Counted from the stretch's first letter, positions 1-8,672 are shown. The stretch: DNA of 64,000 nucleotides from Actinomycetes bacterium (GCA_029782355.1 JAKOUY010000011.1:1-64000); one strand, 5' to 3'. Numbers and translations are program-made. Notes: a model not told the origin generated them from the sequence alone.

Positions 1-1
1 C

Positions 2-1315
2 ATCAGTGCCAAGACCGGCGAGGGCGTGCCCGAGCTGCTCGATGCGGTCATCGAGCGGATCCCGGCGCCCTCGGGCGACCCGGACGCGCCGTTGCAGGCG
101 CTCATCTTCGACTCGCACTTCGACCAGTACCGCGGCGTGGTGTCGAGCGTCCGGGTCATGACGGGCACCATGCGCACGGGCGACAAGCTCCGGTTCATGC
201 AGGCCGGCGCCACCTACGACGCCGATGAGGTGGGCGTCCGGACCCCCGAGCCCACGCCGGTGCAGCAGCTCGGCCCCGGCGAGACCGGCTACCTCATCGC
301 CGGCATCAAGGACGTGGCCGAGGCCCGCTCCGGCGAGACCGTGACCACGGCCCGCAACTCGGCGACCGAGCCCCTGGAGGGCTACCGGGACCCCAAGCCG
401 ATGGTGTTCTGCGGCATCTACCCGGTGGACGGCGACCAGTTCCCCGAGCTGCGCGAGGCGTTGGAGAAGCTGCGGCTCTCCGATGCCAGCGTGACCTACG
501 AGCCCGAGACCTCGGGCGCCCTCGGCTTCGGGTTCCGCTGCGGGTTCCTCGGCCTGCTCCACATGGAGATCGTGCGCGAGCGCCTCGAGCGCGAGTTCGG
601 CCTGTCGCTCATCTCGACCGCGCCGTCGGTCGAATACCGGGTGCACAAGGTCGGCGGCGAGCTCGTCGTGGTCGACAACCCGTCGCAGATGCCGAACGCC
701 GGCGAGATCTCCTCGATCGAGGAGCCGTACTACCTCTGCACGATCCTCACCCCCAAGGACTACACGGGCACCCTCATGGACCTGTGCCAGAGCCGGCGGG
801 GCGAGATGGTCAAGATGGAGTACCTCTCGCCGGAGCGCCTCGAGCTCGTCTACCGCATGCCGCTCGCCGAGGTCGTCATGGACTTCTTCGACCAGCTCAA
901 GTCGCGCACCCAGGGCTATGCCTCGCTCGACTACGAGATGGCCGGCTACGCGCCCGCGAACCTCGTCAAGGTCGACGTGCTGCTCCACGGCGACCCGGTC
1001 GACGCGTTCAGCGCCATCGTCCACCGGGCCAACGCCGAGACCTACGGGCGGCGCATGGTCGAGAAGCTGCGCGAGCTGATCCCGCGCCAGCAGTTCGACG
1101 TCGCGATCCAGGCCGCGATCGGCGGGCGCATCATCGCCCGCGAGACGGTCAAGGCGCTGCGCAAGGACGTCACCGCGAAGCTCTACGGCGGCGACATCAC
1201 CCGCAAGCGCAAGCTGCTCGAGAAGCAGAAGGAAGGCAAGAAGAAGATGAAGTCGATCGGCCGGGTCGAGGTCCCGGGCGACGTGTTCATCTCCGCCCTC
1301 AAGCTGGACGACTGA
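2..1315 (+). CDS. lepA: Elongation factor 4 (LepA), 3' part
   Basis: C-terminal 437 residues of the ribosome back-translocating GTPase EF4/LepA; the family is about 600 residues, so the first ~160 (G1-G4 motifs) lie outside the window. The reading frame is open from base 2 and begins with ISAKTGEG, the G5 (SAK) motif. It continues through domain II, the EF-G-like domain III stretch [14 protein letters not shown], and the LepA-specific C-terminal domain with [17 protein letters not shown] and a lysine-rich tail ending KLDD. The tail is intact and normal. It is convergent with the histidine phosphatase 3 bp further on, with no clear terminator in between. Identity is firm from the family motifs. 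Confidence 0.97.
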   Translation: MSAKTGEGVPELLDAVIERIPAPSGDPDAPLQALIFDSHFDQYRGVVSSVRVMTGTMRTGDKLRFMQAGATYDADEVGVRTPEPTPVQQLGPGETGYLIAGIKDVAEARSGETVTTARNSATEPLEGYRDPKPMVFCGIYPVDGDQFPELREALEKLRLSDASVTYEPETSGALGFGFRCGFLGLLHMEIVRERLEREFGLSLISTAPSVEYRVHKVGGELVVVDNPSQMPNAGEISSIEEPYYLCTILTPKDYTGTLMDLCQSRRGEMVKMEYLSPERLELVYRMPLAEVVMDFFDQLKSRTQGYASLDYEMAGYAPANLVKVDVLLHGDPVDAFSAIVHRANAETYGRRMVEKLRELIPRQQFDVAIQAAIGGRIIARETVKALRKDVTAKLYGGDITRKRKLLEKQKEGKKKMKSIGRVEVPGDVFISALKLDD

Positions 1316-1318
1316 GCG

Positions 1319-1975
1319 CTACCGGGCGCGCAGGTTCCACCCGGACAGCACCGGCACGCCGCGGCGCCACTCGACCACCGCCACAGACGCCGTGCCGTTG
1401 TAGATCGATGCGGCCGCCGACGCCGGCCAGCCGAGCAGTTGGGTGGTCAGCACCCGGCTGACGTGGCCATGGGTGAAGGCCACCACGGTGCCACCGGCGG
1501 CGACCCGCTCGACCTTGGCGACGAACGAGTGGCAGCGAGCGACGACCTGGCTGAGCGACTCGCCGTCGGGCGTGCCGTCCTCGAACAGGTCCCACGCCGG
1601 GTTGGCCCGGCGGACCTCCTCGGTGGTCCGTCCCTCGATCGAGCCGTAATCCCACTCGACCAGGGCGTCGGACACCACCGGCTGTGCGCCGGGCATGACG
1701 ATGGCGCAGGTGTCGGCGGCGCGCGCCAGGGGACTGGTGAACACGTGGACCGGCCCGGGCGGGATGACCGACATCAGGACGCCCTTCAGCCGGGCGGCCT
1801 CGGTGCGCCCCTCGGCCGAGAGGGGCACGTCGGTGCGCCCGGTGTGGCGGCCGGCCGCGGACCACTCGGTGGCCCCGTGACGGACGAGGACGACCGCCAG
1901 CGGGGCACCCGGCCCGCCGGCTGCGGGTGCCGCGGCAGCCGCGGCCGTGGTCGACGTCGGGGGCGGTGCGGCCAT
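1319..1975 (-). CDS. Histidine phosphatase family protein (phosphoglycerate mutase-like)
   Basis: A 218-residue protein of the histidine phosphatase superfamily. The RHG catalytic motif is in LVRHGATEW (about residue 37), followed by the usual arginine-rich stretch AGRHTGRTDVPLS and the second catalytic histidine in FTHGHVSRVL. Members dephosphorylate small phosphate esters (for example glucosyl-3-phosphoglycerate in mycobacteria); the substrate here cannot be read from sequence. The first ~30 residues are a low-complexity Ala/Pro linker of unknown purpose. The ATG at 1975 is chosen because TACGGT lies exactly 6 nt upstream, the leaderless promoter pattern recurring in this window. It is divergent from the photolyase gene (27 bp apart). 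Confidence 0.88.
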   Translation of the reverse strand: MAAPPPTSTTAAAAAAPAAGGPGAPLAVVLVRHGATEWSAAGRHTGRTDVPLSAEGRTEAARLKGVLMSVIPPGPVHVFTSPLARAADTCAIVMPGAQPVVSDALVEWDYGSIEGRTTEEVRRANPAWDLFEDGTPDGESLSQVVARCHSFVAKVERVAAGGTVVAFTHGHVSRVLTTQLLGWPASAAASIYNGTASVAVVEWRRGVPVLSGWNLRAR

Positions 1976-1981
1976 GGATCC

Positions 1982-1987
1982 ACCGTA
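1982..1987 (-). promoter_or_regulatory. -10 element TACGGT, leaderless promoter of the histidine phosphatase
   Basis: On the minus strand TACGGT-N6-ATG. The spacing places the transcription start at or within a base of the start codon. Confidence 0.5.
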
Positions 1988-2002
1988 GGGCACACTGGCG
2001 GG

Positions 2003-3391
2003 GTGGCGCGCCCGGTCGTGATGTGGTTCCGCCGTGATCTGCGCCTCGCCGACCATCCGGCCCTCTGCGCCGCGGCCGCCGAGGGCCCGGTCGTGCCGCT
2101 GTTCGTCGTCGACCCGGCGTTCGCCGGAGCCGGCGCGGCCCGCCAGCGGGCGCTGGCCGTCGCCCTGGCCAACCTGTCGGCCTCGATCGACGGCGGCCTG
2201 GTCGTCCGCCACGGCCCGCCTCCGCGGGTGGTCGCCGAGGTCGCCGCCGAGGTCGGGGCGGGGGAGGTGCTGGTGACCCGCGACGCCGGCCCGTACGGGC
2301 GGCGTCGGGACGCCGCGGTGGCCGAGGCGCTGCGCGCCGACGGGCGGGTGCTGCGCGGGGTCGGCTGGAACACCATCGCCGCGCCAGGGTCGATCCGCAA
2401 GGCCGACGGTTCGCCGTACGCCGTGTTCACGCCGTACCTGCGCGCCTGGCGGGCGGCCGTGGGCCGGGCGGACCCGATCACCGTGCCCGATGTCCGCTGG
2501 CACCCGGTGACCAGCGAGGTCCCGCCGTCGGCGGACGACCCGCGTCGGGCCTGGCCGGGGGAGCAGACCGCCGCTCGCCGATGGGCCTGGTTCGCCACGG
2601 AGGCGCTGGACGTCTACGCCACCAACCGGGACCGCCCCGATCGAGACGGCACCAGCCGGCTGTCGGCCGACCTGCGCTGGGGCACGGTTCACCCCCGTCG
2701 GCTGGTCGCCGACCTGCCGGAGCCGGGACCGCCCGGGTCGGCCGACTCGGCGTCGCGCTACCTGGCCGAGTTGGTCTGGCGGGAGTTCTACGCCGACGTG
2801 CTGCACCGCCGCCCGGACGCCGCCACACGCCCGCTCGACCAGCGGTTCGAGCGGCTCGCGGTGGACCGCGACGGCGACGCCCGGCGCCGCTTCCAGCGCT
2901 GGGCCTCGGGCACCACCGGCTTCCCGATCGTCGACGCCGGGATGCGCCAGCTGACGGCCACCGGCTGGATGCACAACCGGGTGCGGATGCTGACCGCCAG
3001 CTTCCTGGTCAAGGATCTGCACCTGCCGTGGCAGTGGGGCGCGGCGCACTTCCTGGATCGCCTGGCCGACGGCGACCTGGCCTCGAACAGTCTCGGCTGG
3101 CAGTGGGTCGCCGGCACCGGCACCGACGCCGCCCCGTTCTTCCGGATCTTCAACCCCACCACGCAGGCCCGCCGGTTCGATCCCGAGGGGGACTACGTCC
3201 GTCGCTGGGTGCCGGAGCTGGCCGGCGTCGCCGGCCCGGCGGTCCACGATCCGGGTCGAGGTCGTCCGAGCGCATACCCGGCGCCGATGGTCGAGCACCT
3301 CGCCGAGCGGGCCGAGGCGCTGGCGCGCTACGCCGCCGTCACCGCCGGCGGGCGGGCTGGCCACGGCGACTCGCCGCAGCCCACTCGGTAA
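2003..3391 (+). CDS. phrB: Deoxyribodipyrimidine photolyase (class I)
   Basis: A 462-residue FAD photolyase that splits UV-induced pyrimidine dimers with blue light. The N-terminal antenna-binding alpha/beta domain starts with VVMWFRRDLRLADHPAL. The C-terminal FAD domain carries WREFYADVL, GFPIVDAGMRQL, GWMHNRVRM and the SLGWQWVAGTGTDAAPFFRIFNP stretch typical of CPD photolyases. Length is normal. The GTG at 2003 is chosen because the family's conserved N-terminus begins there; the frame stays open far upstream but that sequence is antisense to the phosphatase. A cryptochrome-like photoreceptor role cannot be excluded, but the motifs are those of repair enzymes. Confidence 0.94.
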   Translation: MARPVVMWFRRDLRLADHPALCAAAAEGPVVPLFVVDPAFAGAGAARQRALAVALANLSASIDGGLVVRHGPPPRVVAEVAAEVGAGEVLVTRDAGPYGRRRDAAVAEALRADGRVLRGVGWNTIAAPGSIRKADGSPYAVFTPYLRAWRAAVGRADPITVPDVRWHPVTSEVPPSADDPRRAWPGEQTAARRWAWFATEALDVYATNRDRPDRDGTSRLSADLRWGTVHPRRLVADLPEPGPPGSADSASRYLAELVWREFYADVLHRRPDAATRPLDQRFERLAVDRDGDARRRFQRWASGTTGFPIVDAGMRQLTATGWMHNRVRMLTASFLVKDLHLPWQWGAAHFLDRLADGDLASNSLGWQWVAGTGTDAAPFFRIFNPTTQARRFDPEGDYVRRWVPELAGVAGPAVHDPGRGRPSAYPAPMVEHLAERAEALARYAAVTAGGRAGHGDSPQPTR

Positions 3392-3394
3392 CCT
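3389..3394 (+). promoter_or_regulatory. -10 element TAACCT before hrcA
   Basis: TAACCT-N8-ATG places transcription at or very near the hrcA start codon; the hexamer overlaps the photolyase stop codon. No CIRCE inverted repeat is visible here. Confidence 0.4.
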
Positions 3395-3402
3395 GTCGGC
3401 AC

Positions 3403-4398
3403 ATGCTCGACGAGCGGAAGACCGCCATTCTCCGGGCGATCGTCCAGGAGTACGTCGCCACCGGGCAACCGGTGGGGTCGACGCACGTCTCCGCGTCGGC
3501 CGGGCTGCACGTCAGCTCGGCGACCGTGCGCAACGAGATGGCGGTGCTCGAGCAGGAGGGCTATCTGGTCCAGCGGCACACGTCGGGCGGGCGGATCCCC
3601 ACCGACAAGGGCTACCGCTTCTTCGTCGACCATCTGACCGGTCCGGGCAGCCTCGACGGTGCCGCGGCCATGCGCGTCGGCGAGTTCTTCGATCGGGCCT
3701 ACGGCCGGCTGGAGGAGCTGCTGGCCCGGACCACCAACCTGCTGGCCCAGGTCACCCGGCACACCTCGGTGGTCATCGGCCCCAGCCCGGAGCGATCCAC
3801 GGTCCGCAGCATCCAGCTCGTGGGACTGTCCGACCATCACGCCGTGCTGGTCGTGGTGCTGTCCAACGGCACCGTCGAGCACGTCACGATGGAGCTGGCG
3901 GGTCCCACCAGCGACGCTCGGCTGGCCGCCGCCGGCGCCCACCTGACCGCCACGCTGGTCGGGCGCACCCTCGACCGGGTCACCGCGGCCCCCACCGGCG
4001 ATCCTGAGCTCGATGCGCTGTGCACCCGGGCGGTGGACTCCCTGGGTGGACGGCCCAGCGGTGAGCCGCTGTTCGTCGGCGGGACGGCCGCCATGGCCGA
4101 GGCCTTCGACGCCACGGAGACGGTGCGCGGCGTGCTGCGGGCCCTGGAGGAGCAGTTCATCGTCGTCTCGCTGGTGCGCGACATGGTCGATCGCGGCCTG
4201 GCCGTGGCCATCGGTGCCGAGCACGGGGTCGAACCGTTGGCCGCCTGCTCGGTGGTGGTCGCCCCCGTCGTGGTCGACGGTGAGCAGATCGGCACCGTCG
4301 GGGTGCTCGGGCCGACGCGCATGGACTATCCCCAGGCTCTCGCCACCGTCGATACCGTCAGCGTCCGCCTGGCCCGGCGCCTCGGGGACGGGGCCTAG
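3403..4398 (+). CDS. hrcA: Heat-inducible transcription repressor HrcA
   Basis: A 331-residue repressor of class I heat-shock genes that normally binds CIRCE elements and needs GroEL for folding. The N-terminal winged helix shows VGSTHVSASAGLHVSSATVR and the conserved HTSGGRIPTDKGYRFFVD; the rest is the GAF-like dimerisation region of HrcA. Length is within the usual 340-residue range. It is followed 2 bp later by dnaJ, the common actinobacterial hrcA-dnaJ arrangement. I found no CIRCE sequence upstream, so autoregulation through CIRCE is not supported in this window; its targets (groESL) probably lie elsewhere. Confidence 0.95.
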   Translation: MLDERKTAILRAIVQEYVATGQPVGSTHVSASAGLHVSSATVRNEMAVLEQEGYLVQRHTSGGRIPTDKGYRFFVDHLTGPGSLDGAAAMRVGEFFDRAYGRLEELLARTTNLLAQVTRHTSVVIGPSPERSTVRSIQLVGLSDHHAVLVVVLSNGTVEHVTMELAGPTSDARLAAAGAHLTATLVGRTLDRVTAAPTGDPELDALCTRAVDSLGGRPSGEPLFVGGTAAMAEAFDATETVRGVLRALEEQFIVVSLVRDMVDRGLAVAIGAEHGVEPLAACSVVVAPVVVDGEQIGTVGVLGPTRMDYPQALATVDTVSVRLARRLGDGA

Positions 4399-4400
4399 CC

Positions 4401-5513
4401 GTGGCCGACTACTACGACCTGCTGGGTGTGGCGCGCACGGCCACGCCCGACGAGATCAAGCGGGCCTACCGTCGCTTGGCGCGCCAGCTGCATCCCGATG
4501 CCAACCCCGGGGACGCGGCGGCAGAGGAGCGGTTCAAGCAGGTCGCCAAGGCCTACGAGGTGCTCGGCGACGCCGAGGCCCGGGCCCGCTACGACCGCTT
4601 CGGTGAGGCCGGGGTCCAGGCCGGGCAGGGGGCCGGCGACGTGTTCGGTGCCGGCCTCGGCGATCTGTTCGACGCCTTCTTCGGCGGGTCGAGCCCGTTC
4701 GGCGGGCGCGGCTCGTCCGGCGGTCCGCCGCGTGGCCAGGACCTGGAGTCGATCGTCAACATCTCCCTCGAGCAGGCCGTGTTCGGCGCCACCGTGCCCG
4801 TCCAGGTGCGCACCGCGGTGCCGTGCGAGGAGTGCGGTGGCAGCGGGGCCGGTCACGGCACCCAGCCGGTGACCTGCGCCGACTGCAACGGGAGGGGTCA
4901 GATCCAGCGGGTCCGCCAGAGCCTGCTGGGCCAGATGATGTCGACGACGATGTGCCCGCGGTGCAACGGGATCGGCAAGGTGGTCGTCACCCCGTGCCCG
5001 ACGTGCCACGGCGAGGGTCGCCAGAGCAAGGAGACCACCTATCAGGTCGACGTGCCCGCCGGGGTCGACACCGGCTCGACGCTGCGGTTGACGGGCCGCG
5101 GGGCGGTCGGGGCCCGTGGCGGGTCGGCCGGGGACCTGTACGTGCACGTCCGGGTGCTCGACGACGAGCGCTTCCACCGCGACGGCGACGACCTCGTCGC
5201 GGTGATCCCGGTGTCGATCGCCCAGGCCGCCCTCGGGACCACGCTGCGCCTCGAGACCTTCGACGGCGACCTCGACATCGAGGTCCCGCCCGGAACCCAG
5301 CCCGGGCGGGAGCAGGTCTTCCGTCAGAAGGGCGTCCACCACCTGAAGGGCCGCGGCCGGGGTGACCTGCGCGTCCACGTCGACGTCGTCGTGCCCACCA
5401 AGCTCAGCGAGGCCGAGGCCGATCTGCTCCGCCAGCTGGCCAAGCTGCGCGGCGAGCACGTCGGGGCGGCCGAGCAGGGCCTGTTCAAGCGGATCAAATC
5501 GGCGTTCCAGTGA
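4401..5513 (+). CDS. dnaJ: Chaperone protein DnaJ
   Basis: A 370-residue type I Hsp40 co-chaperone that stimulates DnaK ATPase. The J domain (residues 1-70) contains the HPD tripeptide in QLHPDANPGD. A Gly/Phe-rich linker follows (FFGGSSPFGGRG). The zinc-finger domain has all four CxxCxGxG repeats (CEECGGSG, CADCNGRG, CPRCNGIG, CPTCHGEG). The C-terminal substrate-binding domains end in FKRIKSAFQ. The GTG start at 4401 lies 2 bp after hrcA, and the stop overlaps the rsmE start in GTGA, so the three genes are probably translationally coupled. Confidence 0.97.
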   Translation: MADYYDLLGVARTATPDEIKRAYRRLARQLHPDANPGDAAAEERFKQVAKAYEVLGDAEARARYDRFGEAGVQAGQGAGDVFGAGLGDLFDAFFGGSSPFGGRGSSGGPPRGQDLESIVNISLEQAVFGATVPVQVRTAVPCEECGGSGAGHGTQPVTCADCNGRGQIQRVRQSLLGQMMSTTMCPRCNGIGKVVVTPCPTCHGEGRQSKETTYQVDVPAGVDTGSTLRLTGRGAVGARGGSAGDLYVHVRVLDDERFHRDGDDLVAVIPVSIAQAALGTTLRLETFDGDLDIEVPPGTQPGREQVFRQKGVHHLKGRGRGDLRVHVDVVVPTKLSEAEADLLRQLAKLRGEHVGAAEQGLFKRIKSAFQ

Positions 5514-6214
5514 ACCCGGTGCGGCGCGCCAGCGCGGCACACTGCTTCGTCGACGACCTCGCCGTCCCGGCGCTGTCCGACGAGGACGCCCACCACCTGC
5601 TGCGGGTGCTGCGCATCCGACCGGACCAGCCGATCACCGTGAGCGACGGTCGCGGCGGCTGGGCCACGGCCACGATTGCTGCCCCGCTCGGGCGCGGCCG
5701 CGGCGCCGAGCTCGGTGTGACCGGTCCGGTCGAGCTCGAGGCGGCGCCGGCGGCGATGGTGATCGCCGTGGCCACGCCGAAGGGCGAACGGGCCGACCTG
5801 GTGGTCGAGAAGCTGACCGAGCTCGGCGCCTCGTCGATCCTGCTCGCCGAGCTGGATCGCAGCGTGGTCCGCGCCGACCCCGGCCGCGCCGCCCGCCAGG
5901 TCGAGCGGCTGGCGCGCATCGCCCGGGGGGCGGCGATGCAGAGCCGCCGGGTGTGGCTGCCGACGGTCGAGGTCGGAGTGCCCTTCGACGTGATCCTCCA
6001 GCGCTTCCCGCACGCCGCCCTCGCCGAGCCGGACGGGGGGCCGATCGACCCGGTGCGCGACGACCCACTGGCCTGTGTGGTCATCGGGCCGGAGGGCGGG
6101 TTCTCCGAGCGTGAGCGAGCGGCCACCCCCCGGCGCGTCGGGCTCGGCCAGCACATCCTCCGGGTGGAGACCGCGGCCCTCGCCGCCGCGGTGCGCTGGG
6201 CTCACACTGCGTAA
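5510..6214 (+). CDS. rsmE: 16S rRNA m3U1498 methyltransferase RsmE
   Basis: A 234-residue SPOUT-fold enzyme that methylates N3 of U1498 in 16S rRNA. The N-terminal PUA-like domain shows HHLLRVLRIRPDQ; the SPOUT domain has KGERADLVVEKLTELGASSI, the SAM-binding knot VVIGPEGGFSERE and the closing ILRVETAALAA (usually ILRTETA). Length fits the family (about 240). The GTG start overlaps the dnaJ stop by 4 nt, and dnaJ-rsmE (with prmA in other phyla) is a conserved neighbourhood. Confidence 0.92.
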   Translation: MNPVRRASAAHCFVDDLAVPALSDEDAHHLLRVLRIRPDQPITVSDGRGGWATATIAAPLGRGRGAELGVTGPVELEAAPAAMVIAVATPKGERADLVVEKLTELGASSILLAELDRSVVRADPGRAARQVERLARIARGAAMQSRRVWLPTVEVGVPFDVILQRFPHAALAEPDGGPIDPVRDDPLACVVIGPEGGFSERERAATPRRVGLGQHILRVETAALAAAVRWAHTA

Positions 6215-6237
6215 CCCCGACTTGACGCTCCGTGGGG

Positions 6238-6243
6238 TACAGT
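6238..6243 (+). promoter_or_regulatory. Possible -10 element TACAGT upstream of the BldD-like gene
   Basis: TACAGT would start transcription near 6250, leaving a leader of about 40 nt that contains the ribosome-binding sequence AGGAAGG before the ATG at 6289. No convincing -35 is visible. Confidence 0.35.
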
Positions 6244-6288
6244 GGCCCGCAGTTGGGTTCATGGGCACAACAGGAAGGCGGAATCCAG

Positions 6289-6810
6289 ATGAAGGACCAC
6301 GATGAGCACGATGACGTGCCGTCCCCGTACACCCTCAAGGTCGGGGACCGGCTGCGGGTCATCCGGCGACAGAAGCGGATGTCGCTGCAAGACGTCGAGG
6401 CTGCGTCCAACGAGGAGTTCAAGGCGTCGGTCCTCGGCGCCTACGAGCGAGGGGAGCGGGCCATCTCGGTGCCGCGCCTGGCCCGGTTGGCGGCGTTCTA
6501 CGCCGTCCCGGTTCGCCAGCTGCTGCCCATGGACGACATCCCGGTGTCCGACCTCGACGGCGCCCAGCCGCGCAAGCTGGCCATCGACCTGGTCAAGCTG
6601 TCCCGCCATCGCGAGCCACCCTTCGATACGGTCGCCCGCCTGCTGCGGATGATCCAGGTCCAGCGCCAGGACTACAACGGCAAGGTGATCACCGTGCGGG
6701 TCGACGAGGCCCGGGCGATCGCGGCGATGCTCGACGTCCCGGTCGACGAGGTCGGGCCACGCCTCGACACGCTCGGCCTGCTGTACAAGCCGGAGAGTCC
6801 CACCGGGTGA
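6289..6810 (+). CDS. bldD: BldD-like XRE-family transcriptional regulator
   Basis: A 173-residue regulator with an N-terminal XRE helix-turn-helix (about residues 20-75: MSLQDVEAAS, LGAYERGERAISVPRL) and a separate C-terminal domain, the layout and length of Streptomyces BldD (167 residues). BldD represses developmental genes as a dimer assembled by tetrameric c-di-GMP through an RGD-X8-RxxD signature. Here residues 126-140 read RQD, eight residues, then RVDE, so three of four signature positions are kept and the last Asp is Glu. ATG 6289 is preferred over an upstream in-frame GTG because AGGAAGG precedes it. The stop overlaps hemW. The ligand-binding role is inference. Confidence 0.88.
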   Translation: MKDHDEHDDVPSPYTLKVGDRLRVIRRQKRMSLQDVEAASNEEFKASVLGAYERGERAISVPRLARLAAFYAVPVRQLLPMDDIPVSDLDGAQPRKLAIDLVKLSRHREPPFDTVARLLRMIQVQRQDYNGKVITVRVDEARAIAAMLDVPVDEVGPRLDTLGLLYKPESPTG

Positions 6811-7880
6811 GCCGGCGCGGCCCAGCCGTGGCCGATCCGTTCGGGGTCTATCTGCACATCCCGTTCTGCCGGCATCGCTGTGACTACTGCGCCTTCGCCA
6901 CCTGGACCGATCGCGACCACCTGATCGGCCGGTACCTCGATGCGTTGGCGGCCGACATCGCCCGTCGCGTCGACCGCCCGGTCACCAGCGTGTTCGTCGG
7001 CGGGGGGACACCCTCTCGCGTCCCGGCAACGCAGCTTGCCGACGTGCTGGCGGCCATCCCGCTGGTCGACGGTGCCGAGGTCACCGTCGAGTCCAACCCG
7101 GACGACGTCGACGACGCCCTGGTGGCGGCATGGGCGGCCGGCGGGGTCAACCGGATCAGCCTCGGCATGCAGTCGGCGGTGCCCGGCGTCCTGGCCGCCC
7201 TCGGCCGGGAGCACACCCCGGACAACGTGGTGCGCGCCGTGGCGGCGATCCGCGCCGGCGGGATCCCGACGTTCAACCTCGACGTCATCTACGGGGCGGC
7301 GGGCGAGCGGCTGGCCGACTGGCAGGCGACGCTCGAGGCCGTCATCGCCCTCGACCCGCCGCACGTCTCGGCGTACGCCCTGACCGTCGAGGCCGGCACC
7401 CCGCTGGCTGCCGACCCGCCGCGCCACCCCGACGACGACGACCTGGCCGACAAGTACGAGCTGGCCGACGAGGTGCTGGGTGGGGCCGGCCTGGCCAGCT
7501 ACGAGGTCAGCAACTGGGCTCGTCCCGGCCACGAGTGCCGGCACAACCTGCTCTACTGGCGCCAGGGCGACTACCTCGGGTTCGGTTCGGCGGCGCACAG
7601 TCATCGCGCCGGGCGGCGGTGGTGGAACGTGCGCACGCCGGAGCGGTACATCGATGCCGTCGAGCACGACCGTCCCACCGAGGCCGGTGGCGAGGACCTC
7701 GACCCGGAGACCCGCCGATTGGAGGGTCTGCAGTTGCAGCTCCGGTTGGCCGACGGGGTGCCCGCCGCATCGATCGACACGGACGGGTTGGACGACCTGG
7801 TCGTCGAGTCCGCCGGTCGGGTCCGTCTCACCCGCCGGGGCCGCCTGCTGGCCAACGAGGTGTCCCTGCGCCTGCGCTGA
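6807..7880 (+). CDS. hemW: Radical SAM heme chaperone HemW (coproporphyrinogen oxidase-like)
   Basis: A 357-residue radical-SAM protein. The cluster-binding motif is CRHRCDYCAF at residues 21-30; CxxxCxxCxF is the HemW form, whereas true HemN has a Cys in the last place. Further family motifs are GGGTPSR, VTVESNPDDV, GMQSAVPGVL and the C-terminal HNLLYWRQGDYLGFG. HemW proteins bind heme and deliver it to target proteins such as respiratory enzymes, rather than oxidising coproporphyrinogen. The GTG at 6807 overlaps the preceding stop; a second GTG at 6828 is an alternative. Confidence 0.92.
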   Translation: MSRRGPAVADPFGVYLHIPFCRHRCDYCAFATWTDRDHLIGRYLDALAADIARRVDRPVTSVFVGGGTPSRVPATQLADVLAAIPLVDGAEVTVESNPDDVDDALVAAWAAGGVNRISLGMQSAVPGVLAALGREHTPDNVVRAVAAIRAGGIPTFNLDVIYGAAGERLADWQATLEAVIALDPPHVSAYALTVEAGTPLAADPPRHPDDDDLADKYELADEVLGGAGLASYEVSNWARPGHECRHNLLYWRQGDYLGFGSAAHSHRAGRRWWNVRTPERYIDAVEHDRPTEAGGEDLDPETRRLEGLQLQLRLADGVPAASIDTDGLDDLVVESAGRVRLTRRGRLLANEVSLRLR

Positions 7881-7904
7881 CTGGTAGCCTGCTGGCCGCT
7901 GCAC

Positions 7905-7978
7905 GGGCGTGTAGCTCAGTTGGTTAGAGCGCCACCATGACACGGTGGAGGTCTCGGGTTCGAATCCCGCCACGCCCA
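7905..7978 (+). tRNA. tRNA-Val (anticodon GAC)
   Basis: A complete 74-nt cloverleaf: acceptor GGGCGTG/CACGCCC, D stem GCTC/GAGC, anticodon stem CCACC/GGTGG with loop ATGACAC (anticodon GAC at 7939-7941, reading GUC Val codons), T loop TTCGAAT, discriminator A at 7978. The 3' CCA is not encoded (CC then G). The outermost T-stem pair is a U-C mismatch (positions 49-65). A TAGCCT hexamer at 7884-7889 is a plausible -10. Confidence 0.97.
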
Positions 7979-8042
7979 CCGCGCTGGTGGTGTGGCGTCG
8001 ACGAGCGACCGGGACCGAGGTTGCCGGGTACCGCCGCCTACG

Positions 8043-8615
8043 ATGAGTGACGTGTCCGCCGCGCTGACCCTCGACCCGGCCGTGGTCGAGCGGTTCCGCA
8101 GCGGCGACGAGGGCGCCGTTCGCCAGGTGTACCGGGCCTACTCCGGCATGGTCCATTCGATCGCCCGCCGGGTGTTGCACGACCAGGGCCTGGCCGACGA
8201 GGCCACCCAGCAGACCTTCCTGCAGGCCTGGCGCTCGGCGTCCACGTTCGAGGGCGGACGCGAGCCGGGGCCGTGGCTGGCCACCATCGCCCGGCGGGTG
8301 GCCATCGACATCTACCGCCGCGAGCAGCGCCGCCCGGCCAGCCGGCTCGACGACGTCCACCCGGGTACGGCCGCGCTGGCCACCCTGCCACCGAACCCGG
8401 AGCAGGCCTGGGAGGCGGCCCAGGTCCGCCTGGCGATCGACAGTCTCGGGCCCGACGAACGCATGGTCGTCCGCCTCCAACACCTCGATGGGCTGACCCA
8501 CGCCGAGATCGCCGAGCGCCTCGGGATCGCTCTCGGGACGGTCAAGTCCCGCTCGTTCCGTGCCCACCGAGCCCTGGCGGCTCGCCTGGCCCACCTCCGG
8601 GAGGTCGAACCGTGA
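8043..8615 (+). CDS. ECF-family RNA polymerase sigma factor
   Basis: A 190-residue extracytoplasmic-function sigma factor. Region 2 spans about residues 15-80 (VYRAYSGMVHSIARRVL, DEATQQTFLQAWRS) and region 4 about 130-180 (LGPDERMVVRLQHLDGLTHAEIAERLGIALGTVKSR). It lacks the region 1.1 and 3 of housekeeping sigmas. It directly precedes a membrane-anchored anti-sigma gene, so it is probably held inactive until a signal releases it. The ATG at 8043 is chosen over an upstream in-frame start because the sigma-70 homology begins just after it. The inducing signal is unknown; a SigK-like type is suggested only by the RskA-like partner. Confidence 0.9.
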   Translation: MSDVSAALTLDPAVVERFRSGDEGAVRQVYRAYSGMVHSIARRVLHDQGLADEATQQTFLQAWRSASTFEGGREPGPWLATIARRVAIDIYRREQRRPASRLDDVHPGTAALATLPPNPEQAWEAAQVRLAIDSLGPDERMVVRLQHLDGLTHAEIAERLGIALGTVKSRSFRAHRALAARLAHLREVEP

Positions 8616-8672
8616 ACCGCCGACACTGCTCCGGCGTACATCGGACATGCCTCGCGCCCGAGGTGACCGACG

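Noticed and set aside
1439-3391. Long open frame upstream of the photolyase GTG (650 codons)
   Set aside because: The first 188 codons are antisense to the histidine phosphatase gene and have no photolyase homology; the start was set to 2003.
3340-3402. CIRCE element upstream of hrcA-dnaJ
   Set aside because: No TTAGCACTC-N9-GAGTGCTAA-like inverted repeat is visible in the short gap or in the neighbouring sequence.
6222-6243. TTGACG-TACAGT as a -35/-10 pair before the BldD-like gene
   Set aside because: The spacer is only 10 nt, too short for a sigma-70 promoter. TACAGT alone is kept as a possible -10.
6807-7880. Oxygen-independent coproporphyrinogen III oxidase (HemN)
   Set aside because: The motif is CxxxCxxCxF, which is the HemW pattern; the fourth cysteine of HemN is missing.
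7930-7945. tRNA-Met or tRNA-Asp reading of the anticodon loop
   Set aside because: Only the GAC reading leaves a seven-base loop with U33 and a fully paired anticodon stem, giving Val.
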